Source: DATFQI01 sp963816955 (GTDB lineage: Bacteria > Actinomycetota > Thermoleophilia > Solirubrobacterales > Solirubrobacteraceae). From it: a stretch of 64,000 nt of DNA. How positions within the stretch are numbered: position 1 is the first letter of the stretch; each line of letters begins with the position of its first letter. Below, one piece after another: positions 1-7,467 of the stretch. Made by a program: the position numbers and the translations under genes. The stretch spans positions 186,001-250,000 of the forward strand of contig CAWFME010000005.1 in NCBI GenBank assembly GCA_963816955.1. Direction: 5' to 3'. Under the pieces are notes generated by a model. That model did not search any database and was not told where the DNA came from. It saw only the letters and a program-made list of their open reading frames with translations.

Positions 1-1
1 C

Positions 2-724
2 GACGTGCTCCCGTTCCTGGCGGCGCGCTCGGGCGGCGACGCCCGCTCGGCGCTCAACGCGCTCGAGCTGGCCTGCGCGACCGCCGCGCGCACGCGCAAG
101 CCGGTCGAGCTCCCCGACGCCGAGGACGCGATGCAGCGCAAGGCCGTCCTCTACGACAAGGGCGGCGACCAGCACTACGACTACATCTCGGCCTGGATCA
201 AGTCCACGCGCGGCTCGGACCCAGACGCGTCGCTCTACTACCTCGCCGCGATGCTCGAGGGCGGCGAGGACCCGCGCTTCATCGTGCGCCGGATGGTGAT
301 CCTCGCCTCCGAGGACATCGGCAACGCCGACCCGCAGGCGCTCCAGATCGCGACGGCGACGGCCGCCGCGGTCGAGCACGTCGGGCTGCCGGAGGCCACG
401 TACGCGCTGGCTCAGTGCGCGATCTACCTCTCGCTGGCGCCGAAGTCCAACGCCGCGGGCCGCGCGCTGGGCGCCGCGCGGGCCCACATCCGCGAGCACG
501 GCGCGGCGCTGCCGCCCGCGCCGCTGCGCTGCGCCGCGTACCCGGCGGCCGCCAAGCTCGGCCGCGGGCTCGGCTACGACTACCCGCACGACCACCCGGG
601 CCAGGTCAACGACCAGGACCACCTCCCCGACGGGCTCGAGGACCTGCGCTTCTACGACCCGCGGGACATGGAGCCGGCGCTGCGCGAGCGGCTCGAGCAG
701 GTCCGCCGCGCCCGCGGGCTGTGA
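2..724 (+). CDS. rarA: Replication-associated recombination protein A, C-terminal part (5' end outside window)
   Basis: This is the C-terminal two thirds of an AAA+ clamp-loader-like ATPase of the RarA/MgsA family, which acts at stalled replication forks. The frame is open from base 2, so the Walker motifs lie upstream of the window. Visible family hallmarks are the sensor/lid segment GDARSALNALE, the motif DKGGDQHYDYISAWIKS, the block YYLAAMLEGGEDPRFIVRRM and ASEDIGNADPQAL, followed by the tetramerisation domain with LAQCAIYLSLAPKSNAA. The tail YDYPHDHPGQVNDQDHLPD is also typical. It ends with TGA at 722-724. Assignment is by family motifs and is secure; only the start is missing. Confidence 0.95.
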   Translation, partial: DVLPFLAARSGGDARSALNALELACATAARTRKPVELPDAEDAMQRKAVLYDKGGDQHYDYISAWIKSTRGSDPDASLYYLAAMLEGGEDPRFIVRRMVILASEDIGNADPQALQIATATAAAVEHVGLPEATYALAQCAIYLSLAPKSNAAGRALGAARAHIREHGAALPPAPLRCAAYPAAAKLGRGLGYDYPHDHPGQVNDQDHLPDGLEDLRFYDPRDMEPALRERLEQVRRARGL

Positions 725-767
725 GCCTCCTCACAGCTTGAGCGCGTCTTCATCCGCGGTGGATGTC

Positions 768-1145
768 ATGGTCGGGGCGATGGCGCGATCCGACACCTCA
801 CCGCTGCGGCGCACGTTCCCGGTCCCGGGTGGGCCTCCCGTGCGCCTGCGCATGGCCGGGCCGTCCGACCGGGCGCTGGTGGCCGCCCTGCTCGAGCGCC
901 GCGGGCTTGACCCCGGCGAGCTCGAGGTGCGGCGGCTGCTCGCGTTCGATCCGGCGCGCCGGCACGTGCTGTGCGCGCTCGCGCCGCTCGACGGCGCCGA
1001 GGTGCTGGCCGGGATCGGCGCGATCGACTTCGGCGCCGAGGACCCCGACGTGCTCGTGGTCGACGACCGCTTCGCGCCGGGGCTGGGCGACGTGCTCGGC
1101 CGCGTCCTGATCGAGCGCTCCCGCTCGCGCCGCACCGCCGCGTAG
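768..1145 (+). CDS. Small GNAT-like acetyltransferase domain protein
   Basis: A protein of about 125 residues that I recognise only as probably GNAT-like. It begins with a short lead, then VRLRMAGPSDRALVAALLERRG (beta1-alpha1 of the fold), a strand LAGIGAIDF, LVVDDRFAPGLGDVLGRVL resembling the acyl-CoA-binding motif A, and ends soon after at ERSRSRRTAA, so the last part of a normal GNAT fold is missing. In-frame starts are TTG 738, ATG 768 and ATG 780; I chose 768. It lies 35 bp upstream of the aldehyde-dehydrogenase homologue on the same strand and may be cotranscribed. Function unknown. Confidence 0.5.
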   Translation: MVGAMARSDTSPLRRTFPVPGGPPVRLRMAGPSDRALVAALLERRGLDPGELEVRRLLAFDPARRHVLCALAPLDGAEVLAGIGAIDFGAEDPDVLVVDDRFAPGLGDVLGRVLIERSRSRRTAA

Positions 1146-1180
1146 CTCCGCTCTCCCGCCCAGCCGCTAGCGTCCCGGCG

Positions 1181-2656
1181 ATGCAGCTCGAGGCCCGCTC
1201 CCCCGCGACCGGCGAGCGGCTTGGCGCGGTGGAGGCCGCGACGGAGGACGACGTGCGCGCGGCCGCCGCGCGCGCCGCCGCCGTGCAGCCGCTGTGGGCG
1301 GCGGTCCCGGCGGCCGCTCGGGCCCGCTACGTCCGGCGCGCGGCGCGGCTGATGCTCGACGAGCTCGACGAGCTGGCGCTGCTGCTCGCCCACGAGACCG
1401 GCCGCCCGCGCACGGAGGCGGCGCTCGGCGAGCTGCTGCCCGCGGTCGCCGGGCTCAGCGACCTCGCCGACGACGGCCCCGGCGCGCTCGCCGACCGCCG
1501 GCTCGGGCGGCCCGCGATCCTGCGCGCGGGCCGCCGCGCCACCGGCGTCCAGCAGCCGCGCGGCGTGGTCGGGGTGCTCGGCACGGCCTCCTCCCCGTGG
1601 ACGGAGCCCGCGCTGGAGGTCGCCGCCTCGCTGCTGGCGGGCAACGGCGTCCTGCTGGCGCCCGCCGCGCCTCTCGCCGCGGAGCGCCTGCGACGCACGC
1701 TGCTGCGGGCGGGCATCCCCGACGAGCTGCTCGCCGTCGTCCACGGCGAGGAGGCGCGTGGCGCGCTCGACGCCGCGTGTGCGCGCGTCGTTTCGCTGGC
1801 GGGGCCGGAGGGCATGGGCGCGATGCTCGTGCTCGAGGGCGCGGCGGTCGAGACCGTGGCCTCCGCCGCGCTGTGGGCGGCGTTCGCCGCGGGCGGGCGC
1901 CACCCCGCCGCGGCCGGGCGGCTCGTCGTCGTCCCGTCGCTCGCCGAGCCGCTGCTCGGCGTGCTGCGCGAGCGCGCGGCGCGCCTGGAGGTCGGCGACC
2001 CCACGACCGAGCACGCGGAGATCGGCCCGCTGCGCTCGGCCGAGGACCTCGCGGCCGTCGAGGCGCTCGTGGACGAGGCCGTCGCCGGCGGCGCCGAGCT
2101 CGTCTGCGGCGGCACGACCCGCGTCGAGGGCCTCGCCGGCGCGTTCTACGCCCCCGCCGTGCTGCGGCGCGTGCCCGCCGGCGCGCGGATCCTGCGCGAG
2201 CCCGTCCCCGGCCCGGTGCTCGCCGTCGTCGAGGCGCCTGGCGAGGCCGCCGCGATCGCGCTCGTCCAGGACGGCCCACCGCGCGAGCACCCCCGCGACC
2301 GCCGCGCCCGCGGCGGCGTCGTGAGCATCTGGGCCGGCGACCGCGCCAAGGGCGAGCGCGTCGCCCGCACCCTGCAGGCCGAGCTCATCTGGGTCAACGA
2401 GCACGGCGCCGTCGCGCCGGGGCCGGCCCTGCGGTTGCAGCGCCACGTCGCCCCGCGCCAGGTCGCCTCCCGCACCGCGCTGATCGGCGGAGCCCGCCGC
2501 CTGCCGTACGATCCGGGCCTCGTTCGGGCCCGAACCGCCGCCGCGCGCCTGGTCCACGGCCGGGAGGCCGACCGCTTGCGGGTGCTGCGGCGCGACGCGG
2601 GGCCACTGGCGCGCGCCGCGCTGCGCGTCGGAGCCGGGTTGCTGCGCCAGCGTTGA
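1181..2656 (+). CDS. Aldehyde-dehydrogenase-superfamily protein lacking the catalytic cysteine
   Basis: About 491 residues with ALDH architecture: an N-terminal RSPATGERL strand, a Rossmann-type segment GVVGVLGTASSPWTEP, the nucleotide-side motif VGDPTTEHAEIGPL, and the C-terminal strand AELIWVNEHG. Where active enzymes have the GQxC nucleophile the sequence reads AAGGRHPAAAGRL, so the Cys is replaced by Pro, and the ELGGK block is shortened to MLVLEG. It is therefore probably not an active NAD(P)-dependent dehydrogenase of the usual mechanism. The stretch near 2270-2300 (DGPPREHPRDRRARGG) is unlike the family and could hide two compensating frameshifts. A Leu/Arg-rich tail of about 60 residues follows the normal C-terminus. 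Start ATG 1181. Confidence 0.7.
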   Translation: MQLEARSPATGERLGAVEAATEDDVRAAAARAAAVQPLWAAVPAAARARYVRRAARLMLDELDELALLLAHETGRPRTEAALGELLPAVAGLSDLADDGPGALADRRLGRPAILRAGRRATGVQQPRGVVGVLGTASSPWTEPALEVAASLLAGNGVLLAPAAPLAAERLRRTLLRAGIPDELLAVVHGEEARGALDAACARVVSLAGPEGMGAMLVLEGAAVETVASAALWAAFAAGGRHPAAAGRLVVVPSLAEPLLGVLRERAARLEVGDPTTEHAEIGPLRSAEDLAAVEALVDEAVAGGAELVCGGTTRVEGLAGAFYAPAVLRRVPAGARILREPVPGPVLAVVEAPGEAAAIALVQDGPPREHPRDRRARGGVVSIWAGDRAKGERVARTLQAELIWVNEHGAVAPGPALRLQRHVAPRQVASRTALIGGARRLPYDPGLVRARTAAARLVHGREADRLRVLRRDAGPLARAALRVGAGLLRQR

Positions 2657-2704
2657 GAACGGCGGCTGGGTAGGGAGCCGGGAGCGCCGGCCGGTCCGCG
2701 AGGT

Positions 2705-2749
2705 CGAGTGGCACTTGCGTTCCCGGAGAGGGAACGGAGATGCCACTCG
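2705..2749. terminator. Long imperfect hairpin between ALDH-like gene and SDR
   Basis: Outer arms CGAGTGGCA (2705-2713) and TGCCACTCG (2741-2749) pair perfectly, and inner arms CGTTCCC (2718-2724) and GGGAACG (2730-2736) pair perfectly around a GGAGA loop, leaving two 4-nt internal loops. It lies 49 bp after the ALDH-like stop and 64 bp before the SDR start. There is no T-tract. It could be a terminator, a REP-like element or a mobile hairpin; I favour terminator or REP. Confidence 0.55.
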
Positions 2750-2812
2750 GCGCGGTGGGCTACCCAGCGCCGTTGCCGTTTCCGGGCCCTCGGAGCGGGG
2801 CAGCACGTCGAC

Positions 2813-3580
2813 GTGCCCATCGCGATCGTCACGGGCGGGAACTCCGGCATCGGCCGCGCGGCGGCCGTCGCGCTCGCTGAGCGCGGGTACGACGTCGGCA
2901 TCACCTGGCACGCGCACGAGGACCGCGCGCAGGAGGCGCTGGAGGAGATCCGCTCCCACGGCGTGAAGGCCGAAGCGCGCAAGATGGACCTCGACGAGGG
3001 CTTCCCTGAAGACGCGCGGGCGGTCGACGAGCTGATGGACGCGCTCGGCGGGATCGACGCGCTGGTCAACAACGCAGGCGCGGGGCTGATGTCGCCGTTC
3101 CTGGAGCTCGACCTCGAGACCTGGCAGAGCACGATCAACCTGGTGCTCAGCGGGGCGTTCCTATGCGCGCAGTCCGCCGCGCGGCGGATGGTGGAGCAGG
3201 GCCGCGGCGGGCGGATCGTCAACGTGACCTCGGTGCACGAGCACGTGCCGCTGGGCGACTCGGCGCCCTACGTCTCGGCCAAGCACGGGCTCGGCGGGCT
3301 GACCAAGCAGATGGCGATGGAGCTCGGGGAGCACGGCATCACGGTCAACGCCGTGGCGCCGGGCGAGACCGCGACCCGGATGACCGGCCAGGAGGACGAG
3401 GACCCGCGCGGCGAGGAGCGCCCCGGGATCCCGCTCGGGCGGCCGGGCGACGCGCGCGAGACCGCCGCGGCGATCGTGTTCCTCTGCTCGCCCGAGGCCT
3501 CCTATGTCACGGGCGTCTCGCTGCCCGTGGACGGCGGGATGCTGCTGATGGCCGCGATGGCCAACCAGCTCGCGGACTGA
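2813..3580 (+). CDS. SDR family oxidoreductase
   Basis: A classical short-chain dehydrogenase/reductase of about 255 residues. The cofactor-binding glycine motif is TGGNSGIGRAAA near the N-terminus, the NNAGAG motif follows at about residue 85, and the catalytic triad is seen as Ser in VTSVHEH and YVSAK (Tyr-x-x-x-Lys). The C-terminal SYVTGVSLPVDGGMLL is typical of 3-oxoacyl-ACP reductase-like SDRs. I chose GTG 2813, which starts directly at the first Rossmann strand (VDVPIAIVTGG); the open frame extends upstream to 2708 but that part has no family similarity and overlaps the hairpin. Substrate unknown. It converges with the hydroxyproline operon, its stop being 9 bp from the dehydrogenase stop. 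Confidence 0.85.
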   Translation: MPIAIVTGGNSGIGRAAAVALAERGYDVGITWHAHEDRAQEALEEIRSHGVKAEARKMDLDEGFPEDARAVDELMDALGGIDALVNNAGAGLMSPFLELDLETWQSTINLVLSGAFLCAQSAARRMVEQGRGGRIVNVTSVHEHVPLGDSAPYVSAKHGLGGLTKQMAMELGEHGITVNAVAPGETATRMTGQEDEDPRGEERPGIPLGRPGDARETAAAIVFLCSPEASYVTGVSLPVDGGMLLMAAMANQLAD

Positions 3581-3589
3581 GCGCCCGCG

Positions 3590-4816
3590 TCATCCGAACC
3601 GCTCCGGCGAGAGCCGCCGAAGCGCAGGGTGCGCCGGCGCGCCGCGCGGCGATCGAGGCGACGAGCCGCCCCGTCAGCGGCGCGAGCGTGACGCCGAGCA
3701 TCCCGTGGCCGGTCGCGAAGACCACGCGCGGGGCGCGGCGGATGCGCGCCGATCACGGGCAGTCCGTCGGGCGTGCACGGGCCGCAGCCCGCGCCACGTC
3801 AGCCGCGGCGCGCGCGCGCACGCCGAGGACCTCCTCGGCCGCGGCGGCGATCGCCCGCACGCGGCGGCGGTCGAAGGACTCGTCGAGCCCGTCGAGCAGC
3901 AGCCCGCCCGTCAGCCGCGTACGGTCGCCCATCGGGTTGGCGACCACGCGGTGGTCGTGCAGGTAGAGCGGCATCCGCACCGGGCGCGGCCGCGGGGTCC
4001 CACTCGGCCGCGTAGCCCTTGCCGCCCTGCAGCGGGAGCTGCACGCCGGCGCGTCGCGGCCAGCCGGCCCGACCAGGCGCCCGCGGCGACCACGACGGCC
4101 CCGGCGCGCACGGGGCCGTGGGTCGTCTCGACGCCGTCGGGGCCGACGCCATAGGCCTCGACGCCCGTGCGCAGCCGCACGCCGCGGGCCTCGGCGGCGG
4201 CGCCGACGGCCGCCGCCAGCCGCACGGGGTCGCAGCGCGCCTCGCCGGGGAACAGCACCGCCGCGCGCACGCGCGCCGTCAGCGACGGCTCCAGCTCGCG
4301 CGCCTCGTCGCCGCTCAGCACCCGCGCGCCGAGCGCGCGCCCGGTCTCGCCGGCCGCCTCCGCGGCGCGCGTGCTCCGTGCCGACCGGTGTGCACCGTCA
4401 GGCAGCCCGGCTCCTCGAAGCCGCCGTCGATGCCCTCGGCCGCCAGCTCGCGGAAGACGCCGAGGCTCTCGCGGCACAGCTCGCGCTGCAGCGCCTCGCC
4501 CGTCGCGGGCGCGCCGCGCGGTGGACGCGCGCAGGTAGCGGGCCAGCCACGGCGCCAGCGACGGCTTGAGCTTGAGCCCGAACGGCGAGTCGGGCTTGAC
4601 CATCCAGCCGAGCCCGGCGCGCAGCGCCTCGGGCGCCGCGATCGGCCGCGCGTGGCTGGGCACGAGCAGGCCGGCGTTGCCCCACGAGCAGCCCTCGCCC
4701 CAGCCGCCGCCGCGCTCGAGGACCTCGACGCGCGCGCCGCCGCGCGCGAGCTCAGCGCCGCGCAGGCGCCGACGATGCCCGCGCCGACGCACGACGACGT
4801 CGGGCGCGCCGCTCAC
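3590..4816 (-). pseudogene. D-hydroxyproline dehydrogenase-like FAD oxidoreductase (multiple frameshifts)
   Basis: A DadA-type FAD-dependent amine dehydrogenase which, by context, would oxidise cis-4-hydroxy-D-proline to the pyrroline carboxylate. Segments in all three frames add up to one protein of about 410 residues: an N-terminal Rossmann motif VGAGIVGACAA, then EGCSWGNAGLLVPSHARPI, FGLKLKPSLAPWLARYLR, LSGDEARELEPSLT, AGAVVVAAGAWSGRLA, VANPMGDRTRLTGGLLLDG, CTPDGLPVIG and GHGMLGVTLAPLTGRLVASI, ending in PALRRLSPERFG. GTG 4816 overlaps the upstream epimerase stop (GTGA). At least five frame changes occur; those I could resolve near 4790, 4520 and 4390 are repaired by one GC/CG dinucleotide, and one near 4756 by a single C. 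It may be a functional gene with sequence errors. Confidence 0.75.
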
Positions 4817-5805
4817 AGCGCGAAGCCGGCCGGGAACGGATCGCTCGCGTCGAGCAGGTACTGACCCATGCCGGTGACCCACGCGCGGCCCGGTGATCTC
4901 GGGCACCACGGCCGGCAGCCCGCCGACCGTCGTCTCCTCCACCAGCCGGCCGGTGAAGCGCGTGCCGATCACCGACTCGTTGACGAAGTCCTCGCCCGAG
5001 CGCGAGCTCGCCGCGCGCGTGCAGCGCGGCCATCCGCGCGGAGGTGCCGGTGCCGCACGGCGAGCGGTCCAGCCAGCCCGGCTCGATCGCGGTCGCGTTG
5101 CGCGGCGCCGTCCGGCCCGTCCTCGTAGAAGACGACGTGGCGGCAGCCGGAGATCCGCGGCGTCCTCGGGGTGCACGGGCGCGTCGGCGCGGTTGATCGC
5201 GGCCATGAGCTCCAGCCCGCGCGCGATCAGCTCGTCCGCGCGCGCCGGGTCGACGACCATCCCGGCCGCGGCCGCCTCCACGAGCGCGTAGAAGTTGCCG
5301 CCGTAGGCCATGTCGTACGGCCACGCCCGTCGATCTCGCGGTCGCGCGCGAGCAGGAACGACGGCACGTTGCGCAGCGTCACCGACCGCGCGCGCCCGTC
5401 CTCGCACCGCCACCCGGACCACGCACGAGCCCGGCCGGCGTGTCGAGCCGAACGACGGTCTCGGGCTCGGTCGACCTCGACCATCCCCGTCTCCACGAGC
5501 ACCGTGGCGACGCCGATCGTCCCGTGCCCGCACATCGGCAGGCAGCCCGAGACCTCGATGAACAGCACGCCCCAGTCGGCGTCCGTCGCGCGTCGGCGGC
5601 TGCAGGATCGCGCCCGACATCGCCGAGTGGCCGCGCGGCTCGCGCATCAGCAGCAGCCGCAGGTCGTCCATCTCGCGCCTCGAAGTGCGAGCTTGCGCTC
5701 CAGCATCGTCGCGCCCGGGATCGGGCCGACGCCGCCGGTGACGACGCGCGTCGGCATCCCCTCCGTGTGGGAGTCGACCGCCGCGAGGTAGCGGGCCGCC
5801 CTCAC
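4813..5805 (-). pseudogene. 4-hydroxyproline epimerase / proline racemase family (frameshifted)
   Basis: A proline racemase-family enzyme of about 330 residues that would convert trans-4-hydroxy-L-proline to the cis-D form. Both catalytic cysteines are visible: MCGHGTIG near residue 90 and SPCGTGTSARMAALHARGE near residue 235; PCGTGT is the usual second site. Other family blocks are the N-terminus AVDSHTEGMPTRVV, REPRGHSAMSGAILQP, YGGNFYALVEA, EDFVNESVIGTRFTG and the C-terminal TGMGQYLLDASDPFP. These lie in different frames. GTG 5805 overlaps the stop of the deaminase gene, and the stop overlaps the dehydrogenase start, so the three genes form one tight operon. Confidence 0.82.
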
Positions 5806-6697
5806 GCAGGGACGCCCTCGCGCAGCACCGCGAGCGCGGCCAGCAGCTCCTCGCGCTCGGCCGTCGGTGAGCGGGAGGCGCGGCTCGCGGCACGGCCCGC
5901 CGGCCAGGCCGGCCTCGTCCTGGGCGGCCTTGAAGTACTGGACGAGCTTGGGCGTCATGTCGAAGCGCGCGAGCGGCAGCAGCCGCTGGTAGACCTCGCG
6001 CGCCGGCGTCGAGCTCGCCGGCGCGCGCAGTGCTCGTAGAGCGCGACGCACTCGCGCGGCGCGACGTCGGCCACGCCCGTCACCCAGCCCGTCGCGCCCG
6101 CGCAGAAGCCCTCGAGCGCCCAGTCGTCGCCGCCCGACGAGGATCTCGAGCTGCGGCGCGGCGGCGATCAGCGCCGGGATCCGCCGGACGTCGCCCGAGC
6201 ACTCCTTGACCGCGACGATCGCCGTCGACGCGGTCCGCGATCGCCACGATCTGCTCGCGCGCGCAGGTCGACGCCGCTGGCCTCGGGGTTGTTGTAGAGC
6301 ATCACGGGCAGGCCGGCGGCCTCGGCGACCGCGCCGTAGAAGGCGATCAGCTCGGCCTGGTCGGCGCGGTAGCCGAGCGGCGGCAGGCACATGACGCGCG
6401 TCGCGCCCGCCGCGGCGGCGTCGCGGGCGTAGGCGATCGACGGCGGCCGCGGTGCCGGCGGAGACGCCGGCGATCACCGGCACGGCGCCGTCGACGGCCT
6501 CGGCGATCGTCTCGAGCACGAGCCGGCGCTCGGCGCGCGTCGAGGCTGCCGGCCTCGCCCATCGTGCCGGTGCCGACGATGCCGTGGACGCCCGCGTCGA
6601 GCAGGAAGCGGACGTTGGCCGCCAGCGCGGCGGTGTCGACGCCGCCGTTGGCGTCGAACGGGGTGGTCACGGCGGGGATGATGCCGGGGAAGCGCAT
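5802..6697 (-). pseudogene. Dihydrodipicolinate synthase-family lyase/deaminase (frameshifted)
   Basis: A DapA/NAL-superfamily TIM-barrel protein of about 295 residues. In hydroxyproline clusters this family deaminates pyrroline-4-hydroxy-2-carboxylate to alpha-ketoglutarate semialdehyde, which fits the neighbours. The Schiff-base lysine is in VAVKECSGD and the catalytic tyrosine in MLYNNPEASG; the N-terminus MRFPGIIPAVTTPFDANG and GTMGEAGSL are canonical. Frame changes occur near 6540, 6240, 6135, 6010-6030 and 5862. The four I worked through at the C-terminal side are each repaired by adding one GC or CG in a GC-alternating run. ATG 6697 lies 14 bp after the GntR stop. Confidence 0.82.
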
Positions 6698-6710
6698 GGC
6701 GGGCTCCGTG

Positions 6711-7433
6711 TCAGTCGAGGGTCATGTAGCGGCGCACGCGCTTGACGTGCTGGGCGGCGAAGAGCGCGGCGGCGTCGGGGTCGCCCTCGGCGATCGCCTC
6801 GTAGATCATGCGGTGCTCGGCGAGGTGGATGGCGGTGTGGCCGGGGGTGGCGATCGAGTCGTCGCGCAGGCGCTGCCACAGCGGCTGGTCCATCAGCGCG
6901 GCGACGTGATCGGCGATGCCGGCCAGCACGGGGTTGCCGGTCAGCTCCGCGATCCGGCGGTGGAACAGCCGGTCGGACTCGTTCCAGCCGGCGCGTGCGG
7001 CCGGATCCGCCGGGTCGGCGGCGCGCCTCCATCGCGGCGAGCAGGCGCTCGCACTCGCGCGTCGGGGCGGCCGCGCTCGGCGGCGAGGCGGGCGATCGCG
7101 GGCTCGAGCAGCGCGCGCGCCTCCAGCAGGTCGCTCGGGCTGGCGTCGTGCGGCAGGCCGCTCGGGGCGGGCAGGCGCTCGGCGGCGTCGGCGGCGACGA
7201 ACGAGCCCGAGCCGGGCCGCGTCTCGATCACGCCCTGCACCTGCAGCGCGGCGATCGCCTCGCGCACCGAGGCGCGGCCGACCTCGAGGCGGCGCGCCAG
7301 GTCGCGCTCGGACGGCAGCCGCTCGCCGGGCGCGAAGGCGCCCGAGCGGATCTCGGCCGCGAGCCGCTCCGCGACGTGCTCGTAGCGCTGAGCGTCCGGA
7401 CCGGCGCGATGGCCGGACCGGATTGGATGGCAA
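6711..7433 (-). pseudogene. GntR/FadR-family transcriptional regulator of the hydroxyproline cluster (frameshifted)
   Basis: About 240 residues: an N-terminal winged helix (RYEHVAERLAAEIRSGAF, GERLPSERDLARRLEVGRAS, SVREAIAALQVQGVIETRPG) and an all-helical FCD ligand-binding domain (ARALLEPAIARLAAE, WNESDRLFHRRIAELTGNP, HRMIYEAIAEGDPDAAALFA). The two halves are in different frames. Three shifts, near 7392, 7050 and 7022, are each resolved by restoring one GC, and then TTG 7433 becomes the natural start. It is divergent from the semialdehyde dehydrogenase and first in the catabolic operon. The palindrome at 7433-7455 is its probable operator, making it an autorepressor and pathway repressor that likely senses a hydroxyproline intermediate. 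Confidence 0.8.
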
Positions 7434-7455
7434 CTGGTTCGCTCACCGAACCAGT
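7433..7455. promoter_or_regulatory. Palindromic operator in the divergent hydroxyproline promoter region
   Basis: Perfect 9-bp inverted repeat ACTGGTTCG (7433-7441) and CGAACCAGT (7447-7455) around CTCAC. It occupies the only gap between the divergent gntR (start 7433) and semialdehyde dehydrogenase (ATG 7468), and overlaps a -10-like TAAGGT (7455-7460). Position and symmetry suggest the binding site for the adjacent GntR-family repressor. Confidence 0.75.
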
Positions 7456-7467
7456 AAGGTACACGCC

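Noticed and set aside
731..2959. Open frame of 742 codons on the minus strand
   Set aside because: Antisense shadow of the ALDH-like and SDR genes; Arg/Ala/Gly-rich with no family motif. Very high GC keeps wrong frames open.
3911..5893. Minus-strand open frame of 660 codons mixing epimerase and dehydrogenase segments
   Set aside because: It is a chance concatenation through frameshifts; the segments belong to two genes with separate starts at 5805 and 4816.
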